Source: Actinomadura sp. KC216 (GTDB taxonomy: Bacteria; Actinomycetota; Actinomycetes; Streptosporangiales; Streptosporangiaceae). Taken from it: a stretch of DNA of 57,271 nt. The stretch covers positions 1 to 57,271 of the forward strand of contig NZ_SMJX01000013.1 in assembly GCF_004348535.1 (NCBI RefSeq), written 5' to 3'. This document shows, piece after piece, positions 1 to 7,603 of the stretch. The notes beneath the pieces were generated by a model. It saw only the letters and a list, made by a program, of their open reading frames with translations, made no database searches and was not told where the DNA came from. Within the stretch, counting starts at the first letter, position 1; each line of letters opens with the position of its first letter. The translations under genes and the position numbers were made by a program.

Positions 1-451
1 CGCCGCCGCTCGCGATCTCGTCGGTCACCAGGCACGGCGCGATCGTCGCGAGCCCATCGCCCGCGCGGCTGCGGATCATCTCGTCGGTCAGGACGACGGA
101 GGCCCGCGCGTCCTGCGCGATGGCGAGCAGCCGCTCCACCGCGCGCATGTTCCGCGGCGGGTAGCAGGGCACGGGGACGACCCCGGCGAGGAGGCAGGCC
201 CAGAACGCGCGGACGAACTCCGGCCCGTGGGGATAGAGCAGCAGGGCCCGCGCCGGTCTCGGCAGTTCGCTCAGGCGGGCCGCGAGGGCGCACACGGAGT
301 CGTGGAGGTCCCGGTAGCTGATGCTGTGCGCGTCGTCCACCCCGTCGCGCAGGAACGTGTAAACGGGCTTCGCCGGTGATTCGGCCGCGCGACGGCGCAG
401 GAGGGCTCCGAAGTTGTGCTCGCCGCCCGGTGAGCTCCTGTCCTCAGTCAT
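1..451 (-). CDS. Fatty acyl-AMP ligase (FAAL), N-terminal part, cut by window edge
   Basis: About 150 N-terminal residues are visible, beginning MTEDRSSPGG. The fragment has the N-terminal layout of the AMP-binding superfamily. The segment AGVVPVPCYPP and the following RAVERL...DARASVVLTDEM region are typical of fatty acyl-AMP ligases, which adenylate fatty acids and hand them to a carrier protein rather than to CoA. The A3 and later motifs lie outside the window, so loss of the CoA-accepting site cannot be checked. The ATG at 451-449 overlaps the end of the upstream acyl-CoA ligase gene by 8 bp, so it is the last visible member of the carbamoyltransferase/halogenase operon. A lipid chain may therefore be loaded onto a carrier, possibly the FkbM-carrier protein. 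FAAL rather than FACL is a family-pattern call. Confidence 0.8.
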   Translation of the reverse strand, partial: MTEDRSSPGGEHNFGALLRRRAAESPAKPVYTFLRDGVDDAHSISYRDLHDSVCALAARLSELPRPARALLLYPHGPEFVRAFWACLLAGVVPVPCYPPRNMRAVERLLAIAQDARASVVLTDEMIRSRAGDGLATIAPCLVTDEIASGG

Positions 452-2090
452 CGACCCGCTCCAGCTTCGCGTCGCGGAATGAGCTCGTGATCTGGTGGCG
501 CCGCAGTTTCCGGGTGCCGGTGAGCATGCCGTTCTCGGCGCTGAACGGCACCTCGCTGCGCACGAACAGCTTCACCTTTTCGTGCTCCGCCAGCTCCGGA
601 TTTCCCGCGGCGAGATAGGCCCTCAGCGCGTCGGGGCCGCCCTTCTCGGCGGGCCAGTGCGCGATGGCGACGAGGCGCTTCCCGTCGAACGAGGTGACGC
701 AGATCGAGTTCTCGGCCTTCAGCTCGTGGAACACGGCCTCGACGCTGGAGGGGAACACTTTCTTGCCGTTGTCGAGGACGATGACGTCGTCCTTGCGGCC
801 GTGGAGGAACAGGAAGCCGTCCGCGTCCAGGTGGCCGAGATCGCCGGTGCGGATGTACCCGTCCGGGTCGAAGGTGACGATCGACGGATCGGGAAGCTCG
901 CTCCGGTCGATCCCGACGCGGATCTCGCCGTCCTCGCCGATCCTGACCGGCACGCGCGGCTTGCCGACGCTGCCGATGCGGAAGTCCTTCTCCGAGCTCA
1001 TGGAGATGATCCGCGGGAGCTCGCTCTGCCCGTACCCCTCGTAGACCTTCACGCCCACCCGGTAGAACGTCGTGAGCGTGCGCGTGCCGATCGGGGCGCT
1101 GCCCGTCACGAAATAGTCGGCCCGGCCGCCGTACACCTTGCGCACCTTGGCGAACAGGTAGCGGCCGAAGAGGCGCTTCACCCAGTTGCGGTTGCCGAGG
1201 CGGTTGATCCGGAGCCGGAGGTAGAGGCGGAAGACGGCCTTCTGGCGCGCGCTGAGCCGCTGCAGTTTCTCCTCGATCCGCGTCGCGAGCGCCTCGTAGA
1301 TCATGGGAACGCTCACCATGATGTTCGGTTTCTCGACGACGAGATCCGGCACGCAGCGCAGGGGATCGGAGAGGACGATGTCGATCCGGCGCATCAGTGC
1401 CAGCCGCACGAAGGCCCGCTGCTGGACGTGCGAGAACGGCATGAAGATGAGGACCTTGTTGTCTTTACGGCTCCAGAAGCTGGTCCTGTACCGGTAATAC
1501 TGGGCGGCCAATTCGAGGCCGCGTTTCAGGCCGGTCGAGCGCTGTTCGGGCTCGGGCGGAAACGTCAGGTCGATCCGCTTCGCCTTGCCCGAGGTACCGG
1601 ACGAGTAGCCGATCGAATAGTGGTCCAGCATCCGGTCGGCCGTGCAGGTCCACTCCGCGCCCGCGAGGCCCGCGAAGTCGTTTCCTCCGCGATCGGCTCC
1701 CCCGCGCCCGAAGAACCACACCGGCGCGTCGACCTCGGTGAGCCGCTCCTCCAGCGCCCGGTCGGCGAGCACGACGTCGGCCTTCGCCTCCCGGAACAGC
1801 GCACCGATCTCGCGGCCGGTGAGGAACTCGGGAACCGCGATCGACCGGAAGCCCGCCTTCAGGCAGGCCAGGTCGAGCACCATCCACTCGTAGCTCGTCG
1901 GCCCGATCAGCCCCACGTGGAAGTCGCGCCCGTCCGGCGGCCGGAGCGAGGCCAGCCGGGCGACGGCCCGGTCGATGTCGGCCGCCAGCTCCGACCACGT
2001 CGTGCGGACCTTGCCGCCGTCACGGTGGACGACGACGTTGCGGTGGTTGCCCGCGAGGTCCTCCAGGGCGGCGAAGAGCTGCCGCTTCAT
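444..2090 (-). CDS. Long-chain acyl-CoA synthetase-like AMP-binding ligase
   Basis: This 548-aa adenylate-forming enzyme would activate a carboxylic acid as acyl-AMP and probably transfer it to CoA or a carrier. Visible core motifs are YSSGTSGKAKR (phosphate loop), GYGQSE (A5), YIRTGDLG (A7), GRKDDVIVLDNGKKV (A8) and a C-terminal LTGTRKL with the expected catalytic Lys. The helical segment with RLYLRLRINRLGN after the middle resembles FadD15-type long-chain synthetases. The ATG at 2090-2088 overlaps the stop of the FkbM-carrier gene (ATGA), showing translational coupling. Paired with the neighbouring FAAL, it gives two acyl-activating enzymes in one operon, one perhaps for the acyl tail and one for another acid. 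The substrate is not predictable. Confidence 0.85.
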   Translation of the reverse strand: MKRQLFAALEDLAGNHRNVVVHRDGGKVRTTWSELAADIDRAVARLASLRPPDGRDFHVGLIGPTSYEWMVLDLACLKAGFRSIAVPEFLTGREIGALFREAKADVVLADRALEERLTEVDAPVWFFGRGGADRGGNDFAGLAGAEWTCTADRMLDHYSIGYSSGTSGKAKRIDLTFPPEPEQRSTGLKRGLELAAQYYRYRTSFWSRKDNKVLIFMPFSHVQQRAFVRLALMRRIDIVLSDPLRCVPDLVVEKPNIMVSVPMIYEALATRIEEKLQRLSARQKAVFRLYLRLRINRLGNRNWVKRLFGRYLFAKVRKVYGGRADYFVTGSAPIGTRTLTTFYRVGVKVYEGYGQSELPRIISMSSEKDFRIGSVGKPRVPVRIGEDGEIRVGIDRSELPDPSIVTFDPDGYIRTGDLGHLDADGFLFLHGRKDDVIVLDNGKKVFPSSVEAVFHELKAENSICVTSFDGKRLVAIAHWPAEKGGPDALRAYLAAGNPELAEHEKVKLFVRSEVPFSAENGMLTGTRKLRRHQITSSFRDAKLERVDD

Positions 2091-3514
2091 CGCATGTTCC
2101 CGCGGATGATCGCCGCGATCTCGTCGAAGCGGCTGCCCTCGAACAGCTGGTCCGGCGGCAGCACGTCCTCGCCGAACGCCTCGTGCACTTCGAGCACCAT
2201 GCGCACCGATTTGAGCGACGTCCCGCCGAGCGCGAAGAAGTCGTCGGACGCCGAGACGTCGTCCACCTTCAGGATGCCGCGCCAGATGGCGGCGAGCTTC
2301 TTCTCGATCTCGGGCAGCGGGCCGCCCTCGGCGGTGCCGTCCGCCGCTTCCTCCGTGAGCAGGGCGATGAGCGCGGCCGTGTCGATCTCGCCGCGGGCGT
2401 CCCTCGGCAGCGCCGTGCCGAACCGGAATCGCTCCACCGGCAGGTCGGCGAGCTCGGCGGCGAGCTCCCCGCCGAGCTCGGCGCGGATGGCCGCGGCCAG
2501 CGCCCGGCGCGTCGACAGCGGCCGGCGCCAGGGCGGGGCGGCGGGATCGGGCCCCACCGGTCCCCGCCGGGCGTAGAGGCCGTGCATGTCGGTGGCGAGC
2601 AGGTCCTGGTTGCGGTCGACGAAGACGGTGAAGCCCTTGCCCTCCAGCAGCGCGACGGACGCGGCGACCCGGCCGTCGATGTCGTGGACCTCCATGACGA
2701 CCTGGTCGATGCGCCGCCACAGCTCGTCGCCGATGCCCCGCAGCACCTGCCACTCCGCCTTCTCGACGTCGATCTTCAGGAGATCGATGCGGTCGATGGC
2801 GTGGCCGTCGAGCGCCTGCCCCAGCGTCTGCACGGCGCACTCGATCGACTCGCCGGCGAGCAGTTCGGCGACCATGGCGTCGAGCCCGGCGTCGGAGCCC
2901 GCCTCCTCCTGGCCCGCGAGATAGGTCTTGAGGACGTCCCGGTCCGCCGCGTCGGCGAGGAGCCCGGACATCGCGGTGTTCTTCGGGTAGTACGTGATCT
3001 GCGTCCGGCGGGGCGCGTCGCCGACCGCGCAGGGGATCACCACGACGTCGATGTCGTGCAGCCTGGCGTTCAGCTCGACGGCCCGGCAGAGGTGCGGGAC
3101 GGGCTCGACCGCGAAGATCCGGGCGCCCGGGGCGGCCTTCCCGAACAGCACGGCGGCGCCGCCGATGTTCGCGCCGACGTCGACCACGGTCGGGCGGTCC
3201 GGCAGCCTCACCCCGTTGCGCAGGTATTCGTTGTCGCGGAACACCTCGCGGAAGATGAAGTCGGCCTCCCGCCGGTTCCGGTGGAAGATCATCAGGTCGT
3301 CGTCGGGCTCGAACAGCGAGAGCTCGCCGCCCGTGGCGGCCTCCTCGCACAGGGCCGCCGCGCGCCGGACCGCGGGGGCGTCCTCGCCCGGCACGGCGAA
3401 GACCCCGGCGACCCGCCGGTCCCCCGTCGCGTGCCGCACGAGGACGCAGTCCTCGACGAGCCCGCCGAGGCCGCGATCGATCTTCTCGACTTCGAGGGAT
3501 GCGATGTCGATCAT
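2087..3514 (-). CDS. FkbM-family methyltransferase fused to a C-terminal carrier (T/PCP) domain
   Basis: The 475-aa protein has two parts. Residues of about 60-310 are an FkbM SAM-dependent methyltransferase with the SAM loop VVDVGANIGGAAVLFG and the acidic strand IFAVEPVP. Residues of about 385-475 are a carrier domain with DDFFALGGTSLKS, where the Ser near 433 should take the phosphopantetheine arm. FkbM enzymes usually O-methylate hydroxyls. The fusion suggests methylation of a substrate held on its own carrier. It lies directly downstream of the Cys-nucleophile shuttle enzyme (3 bp gap) and overlaps the acyl-CoA ligase by 4 bp, so it is a good candidate acceptor for the chlorinated aminoacyl group. 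No condensation or adenylation domain is present in the protein. Confidence 0.88.
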   Translation of the reverse strand: MIDIASLEVEKIDRGLGGLVEDCVLVRHATGDRRVAGVFAVPGEDAPAVRRAAALCEEAATGGELSLFEPDDDLMIFHRNRREADFIFREVFRDNEYLRNGVRLPDRPTVVDVGANIGGAAVLFGKAAPGARIFAVEPVPHLCRAVELNARLHDIDVVVIPCAVGDAPRRTQITYYPKNTAMSGLLADAADRDVLKTYLAGQEEAGSDAGLDAMVAELLAGESIECAVQTLGQALDGHAIDRIDLLKIDVEKAEWQVLRGIGDELWRRIDQVVMEVHDIDGRVAASVALLEGKGFTVFVDRNQDLLATDMHGLYARRGPVGPDPAAPPWRRPLSTRRALAAAIRAELGGELAAELADLPVERFRFGTALPRDARGEIDTAALIALLTEEAADGTAEGGPLPEIEKKLAAIWRGILKVDDVSASDDFFALGGTSLKSVRMVLEVHEAFGEDVLPPDQLFEGSRFDEIAAIIRGNMR

Positions 3515-3517
3515 CCT

Positions 3518-4708
3518 TCAGGCGTGGGTCGGATGCTGCGCCGCCAGGAAGCCGGCGGCGAGCCGGGTCAGTCGGGCCGAGGTGTCGAAGACGGACAGGT
3601 GATCGCCGCTGGGCTCCTCGACGAGCCGGGCGCGGGCGAGCTCGCGCGCCACGCGATGCGAGCCCGCCGGATGCGCGGTCGTGTCGGTCCGGCTCGTCAC
3701 GACCAGCGTCGAGTGCGGGATGCGGCCGAGCGGATCCGCGCTGTCGAACGACATGATCGCGAGGTTCAGCCGGGCGTAGTGGTGGAACAGGGTGGGCGTG
3801 GCGTAGGGGTAGATCACCAGCGGCGCGACCCGCTCGGGGATCGTCGCCAGGGCGGCCGGGCGGTGCATGAGCTTCTGGTACGAGGCCGCCTTCTCCGGGC
3901 TGTCCGCTCCGATCTCCATCAGCGCCTGGACGTCGCGCTGGTGGTCGGTCTTCGGCGTGCCGGGCCCGAAGTCGTAGTCCCCGTGCCACAGGCTCATCGA
4001 CCCGAACCGCCCGGGATGCCGATGGGCCGCCTCCAGCGCGATGACCGCGCCGCCGCACAGGCCCATGAGGTGGCAGGACGGCACGCCGAGCGCGTCCATG
4101 ACCGCCAGCAGATCGCCGACCTGGGCGGCCACGTCACATGCCATCCCTGGCTCGGGATCGGCCGGGGAGAACAGGCCGCGCGTCTGCCAGGTGATGACGA
4201 AATGCTCGTCGCCGAGCGCGTGCAGCCACCGCCGCGACAGCTCGACGGGCATGCCGCAGGGCGGGATCAGCATCACCGCCGGGCGGGCCCGGTCGCCGGC
4301 CGTGAAGGCGTCGAGCGTCAGGCCGTCGTGCGTGGCGACCGGCACCCGCCTGGGTGCCCGGTCACGGGCCCTGGCCGCGGCGCGCTCGATCACGGCGGCC
4401 CCGGCATCGGCGCTCTCCTCGTCGAACAGCCCGGGATCCCGCAGCAGGGCGCTGAGGCGGCGCTCGATCGAGAGCCCGAACGAGCTAGAGGGCCGCCGCG
4501 GCGCGGAGCAGACGCGGATCGTCTGGCGCAGGCCGGCCGCGCGGGCGGCGCCGTCGAGCATCCGCTGCGGAGCCGCGCCGAGACGCTCGTGGTCTTCCAC
4601 GACCACCTCGAAGCGGTCCTGCGGCAGCCGGTCGGCCAGCGGCTTGACCTCGCCGCAGACCTCGACGGCGGTCGCCGCCCACGCCTCCAGCCGTTCCAGC
4701 CGTCCCAT
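3518..4708 (-). CDS. SyrC/CmaE-like aminoacyl shuttle (alpha/beta-hydrolase with Cys nucleophile)
   Basis: This 396-aa alpha/beta-hydrolase carries the nucleophile elbow GLCGGA, so the usual Ser is Cys (about residue 218). A late GDHLSVFD supplies a candidate catalytic His and RTDTT a possible acid. Cys-type members such as SyrC (syringomycin) and CmaE (coronamic acid) are known to move aminoacyl groups between carrier domains. It follows the halogenase by 2 bp, as expected if it carries the halogenated aminoacyl group from the A-T protein to the FkbM-linked carrier. The ATG at 4708 was chosen because the homologous reading frame begins there (MGRLERLEAW). An ordinary thioesterase or a lactone-forming enzyme is the alternative. 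SyrC-type function is inferred from motif plus context. Confidence 0.78.
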   Translation of the reverse strand: MGRLERLEAWAATAVEVCGEVKPLADRLPQDRFEVVVEDHERLGAAPQRMLDGAARAAGLRQTIRVCSAPRRPSSSFGLSIERRLSALLRDPGLFDEESADAGAAVIERAAARARDRAPRRVPVATHDGLTLDAFTAGDRARPAVMLIPPCGMPVELSRRWLHALGDEHFVITWQTRGLFSPADPEPGMACDVAAQVGDLLAVMDALGVPSCHLMGLCGGAVIALEAAHRHPGRFGSMSLWHGDYDFGPGTPKTDHQRDVQALMEIGADSPEKAASYQKLMHRPAALATIPERVAPLVIYPYATPTLFHHYARLNLAIMSFDSADPLGRIPHSTLVVTSRTDTTAHPAGSHRVARELARARLVEEPSGDHLSVFDTSARLTRLAAGFLAAQHPTHA

Positions 4709-4710
4709 GA

Positions 4711-5640
4711 TCAGTTCTTGCGGAACGGGATGCCGGTCGTCGTGTGGGTCAGGAGCCGGTTCCGCTGGTAGCGGTCCTCGCCCGACACCAGCACGCACCC
4801 GAAGCGCTCCAGCGAGATCCGCCCGCCGTACTCGTGGATCTCGTCGAGGCCCGGATAGACCGACACCGACGCCGGGACGTAGCGGCTGACGAAGCCGAGC
4901 CGCATCTCGTCCGTCCGGCCCGCGTGGCTGTGGGAGGCGTGCATCAGCGTCGACCAGAAGATGATGAACTGCCCCGGCTCCAGTTCCATCGACACGGCCT
5001 TGCTCTCGTCCGGGGACCAGTCCGGGTCGATCTGCAGCTGGCGGTAGTCGTAGCCGAAGAAGCCGCGGCTCACGCCGTTCTTGACCTTGTTGCGGTTCGC
5101 CTCGGGGTCGTAGTGCATCCCCAGGCTCTCGTCGTAGAACATCTGCCGGTGCGTGCCGGGGATGAACTGCAGGCAGGCGGTCTCGACGGTGGCCCGGGTG
5201 AACGCCGTCCACACCGTGATCGTGCCGCCGTACTCCTTGTCCTCGGCCCAGACGATCTGGGGCTCTCCCCCCGCGTTGGCGAAGGTGTCCGCCTGGTGCC
5301 AGTCGGTCCCCTCGTCGCCGGGGTACTTCGGGAAGAACTCCGAGCGCCAGCAGAGGACGTCGTCGCCGAGAATGCTCGCCACGCGGTGGACGATCTCGGG
5401 CCGCGCGATGTGTTCGGCGAGGAAGGCGTTGTCGAGGTGACGGTCGTAGTTGGAGATGTTGGTCCCCTGCGACACCGCCTCCGTGTCCTGGTAGACGGCG
5501 TCCTTCCGGTCGAGCAGCCGCAGCCGCTCCTTCCGCCAGCGGCTCGCCATCTCCTCGGGGTCGTAGAGCGTGAACGGTCCGGCATAGCCGTTCTGCTGGA
5601 ATGCGTCGAGTTCGTCGGGCGTGAGCGTGAACTGGCTCAT
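4711..5640 (-). CDS. Non-heme Fe(II)/alpha-ketoglutarate halogenase, SyrB2 family
   Basis: This 309-aa protein matches SyrB2 in length and in many short blocks: [46 protein letters not shown] and FWSTLMHAS. The first iron ligand is His115 followed by Gln116 and Ala117. The usual carboxylate ligand (HxD/E) is therefore Ala, leaving a site for chloride. This is the signature that separates these halogenases from PhyH hydroxylases. His234 and Arg247 fit the distal His and the alpha-ketoglutarate-binding Arg. Known relatives chlorinate an unactivated methyl of a carrier-bound amino acid (SyrB2: Thr gamma-carbon). The partner is the A-T protein encoded 4 bp upstream. The start at 5640 reproduces the SyrB2 N-terminus; a longer frame exists but runs into the A-T gene. 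Confidence 0.93.
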   Translation of the reverse strand: MSQFTLTPDELDAFQQNGYAGPFTLYDPEEMASRWRKERLRLLDRKDAVYQDTEAVSQGTNISNYDRHLDNAFLAEHIARPEIVHRVASILGDDVLCWRSEFFPKYPGDEGTDWHQADTFANAGGEPQIVWAEDKEYGGTITVWTAFTRATVETACLQFIPGTHRQMFYDESLGMHYDPEANRNKVKNGVSRGFFGYDYRQLQIDPDWSPDESKAVSMELEPGQFIIFWSTLMHASHSHAGRTDEMRLGFVSRYVPASVSVYPGLDEIHEYGGRISLERFGCVLVSGEDRYQRNRLLTHTTTGIPFRKN

Positions 5641-5644
5641 GACA

Positions 5645-7564
5645 TCAACTTTCGCGATCATCTGGTGCGGGCGAGGGGCCGCGCTCGGCGGCCGTCCGGC
5701 TCCCGGACGCGAGCTGCTTGCCGACGTGCTCGACATAGAGGTCGAACGAGAGGCCGTCGGCGAAGGCGGCCGGGTCGACGTCCACGGAGAGCTGCCTCTT
5801 CGTTTCCGTCATGATTCGGATGAGGTCGAGCGAGGTGCCGCCGTCCTCGAAGAAGTCCGCGTCCGGCGAGCCGACGGGCCTCTTCAGGACCTGCTCCCAG
5901 ACGGCCCGGACCTTCTCGGGATAGCCGCCGTTCGGGTCCGGCCGGGCATCCGGCCCGGCGTCGGGCCGGGCGTCCGGCCGCGCGGACGGCTCTTGGGCGA
6001 GGTACAGCTCCCGGAGGGAGTCGCGGTCGACCTTGCCGTTGTGGTTCCTCGGGTGCTCTTCGAGCAGGACGCACTCGGCCGGGCACATGTACGGGGGAAG
6101 CGACTCGCGGATGCGCGCCAACACCGCCTCGCGGGCGGCGTCGCGCTCGGCCGGTGCGGCTCCGCGCTCGTGCAGGCAGAACAGCACGAGGCGGGCATCA
6201 CCGCTGGACGGCGACACCCGCAGCGCGACGGACCCGGAAAGGCCGGGCTGCGCGTCCGCCACGGCCTCGATCTCCCGCGGGTCGATCCGGTAGCCGTGCA
6301 GCTTGATCTGGTCGTCCGCGCGCCCGGCGAAGAAGTACTCGACGCCGTCGTAGGTGACGCCGAGGTCGCCCGTGCGGTAGATCCGCTCCTGGCTGCCGTC
6401 GCCCGCGTCCCGGCCCAGGAACCGCGAGGCGGTGAGGTCGGCGTCGTTCAGGTAGCCGGTGGCGACGCCGGCGCCGCCGACGTGGATCTCCCCGATCTCG
6501 CCGCGGGGGGTGGGCTGCCCGGCGCCGTCCAGGAGCCGGATGGTCAGGTCGGGGATCGGCACGCCGATGGGAGAGTGCTCCGACGCGCCGAGCACGTCGA
6601 GCGTCAGCGGCCGGTACGTGACGTGCACGGTCGTCTCCGTGAGCCCGTACATGTTCACCAGCCGCGGGCGGGACTCGCCGCGCCGGGCCAGCCACGCCAC
6701 GGCGACGTCCTTGTCGATCGGCTCGCCGCCCAGCACGATGTGCCGGAGCGCGAGGTCGGAGCGGCGGCGGGCGTCAACCGCGGCGAAGGCGCGGAACGCG
6801 GTCGGCGTCTGGCTCAGGACCGTGACGCCCGCGTCGGCGACCAGTTGGTGGAAGCGCTCGGGCGTGCGGGCGGTCGCGCCGGGCACGATGACGGCCTTGC
6901 CGCCGTACAGCAGCGCACCCCACAGCTCCCAGACGGAGAAGTCGAACGCGTTCGAGTGGAAGAGAGTCCAGACGTCGGTGGCGGAGAAATCGAACCATTG
7001 CTCCGTCTCGCGGAACAGCCTGTCGACGTTTCCGTGCTCCACGACGACGCCATGGGGCTCGCCGGTCGTTCCCGAGGTGTAGATGACGTAGGCGGGCGCG
7101 TCCGCGGAGACCTCCGCCGGGGCCCATCCGGGCGGGGCGTCGCCGGTGAACGCGCCGCGCTCGTACGCGACGAGCGTGAGGTCGGGCCGGTCGAACAGGC
7201 CCGCGAGCTCCGGGGCCGCGACGACGACGTCCACCCGGCTGTGATCGACGATGTAGTGGACGCGGGCCGCCGGATGGTCCGGATCGATGGGCAGGTAGGC
7301 CGCCCCCGCCTTGAGGACGCCGAGCAGCGCGGCGACCATGTCGACGCCCCGCGGGAAGCACAGGCCGACGACATCGCCGACCCGCACGCCCTGGGACGTC
7401 AACCGGCCCGCGAGCCGATCGGAGAACTGGTCGAGCTCCCGGTAGGTGAGGCGCTCACCGCCGAACTCGACCGCGGTCCGCGAGGGCAGTTCCCTCGCCC
7501 GCCGACGGAAGACCTCATGAAGCCCACCCCGGAATCCGTGCGGGGCGTCCGCGCTGGTAGACAT
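5645..7564 (-). CDS. Free-standing NRPS adenylation-carrier didomain, predicted Thr-type
   Basis: This 639-aa protein has an A domain (to about residue 520) and a T domain at the C-terminus. It has [14 protein letters not shown] (A3), FDFSVWELW (A4), NMYGLTETT (A5), YRTGDLG (A7) and NHNGKVDR (A10 Lys). The carrier motif is [13 protein letters not shown]. My by-eye specificity code is D-F-W-S-V-G-M-V-H-K, close to the threonine code DFWNIGMVHK, with Ser in place of Asn. This is the SyrB1 architecture: amino acid activation in trans, then chlorination on the T domain by the adjacent halogenase. The A-T linker holds a Pro/Ala/Asp-rich stretch with repeated RPDA units. The ATG at 7564 is preceded by GAGGAA. 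There is no C domain. Confidence 0.92.
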   Translation of the reverse strand: MSTSADAPHGFRGGLHEVFRRRARELPSRTAVEFGGERLTYRELDQFSDRLAGRLTSQGVRVGDVVGLCFPRGVDMVAALLGVLKAGAAYLPIDPDHPAARVHYIVDHSRVDVVVAAPELAGLFDRPDLTLVAYERGAFTGDAPPGWAPAEVSADAPAYVIYTSGTTGEPHGVVVEHGNVDRLFRETEQWFDFSATDVWTLFHSNAFDFSVWELWGALLYGGKAVIVPGATARTPERFHQLVADAGVTVLSQTPTAFRAFAAVDARRRSDLALRHIVLGGEPIDKDVAVAWLARRGESRPRLVNMYGLTETTVHVTYRPLTLDVLGASEHSPIGVPIPDLTIRLLDGAGQPTPRGEIGEIHVGGAGVATGYLNDADLTASRFLGRDAGDGSQERIYRTGDLGVTYDGVEYFFAGRADDQIKLHGYRIDPREIEAVADAQPGLSGSVALRVSPSSGDARLVLFCLHERGAAPAERDAAREAVLARIRESLPPYMCPAECVLLEEHPRNHNGKVDRDSLRELYLAQEPSARPDARPDAGPDARPDPNGGYPEKVRAVWEQVLKRPVGSPDADFFEDGGTSLDLIRIMTETKRQLSVDVDPAAFADGLSFDLYVEHVGKQLASGSRTAAERGPSPAPDDRES

Positions 7565-7603
7565 GGATTCCTCTTCGCGCTGAGAATTGCTGGATCAATC
7601 GGC

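Noticed and set aside
444..4058. Very long minus-strand frame covering several genes
   Set aside because: It is a GC-driven read-through of the wrong frame; only its last third is the real acyl-CoA ligase.
3518..4708. PHA synthase-like lipase box (GxCxGG)
   Set aside because: The protein is shorter than PhaC, and the operon context fits a SyrC/CmaE-type shuttle.
4711..5640. Phytanoyl-CoA/ectoine hydroxylase call for the PhyH-fold protein
   Set aside because: The metal carboxylate is Ala (HQA) and many short blocks match SyrB2; hydroxylases have HxD or HxE.
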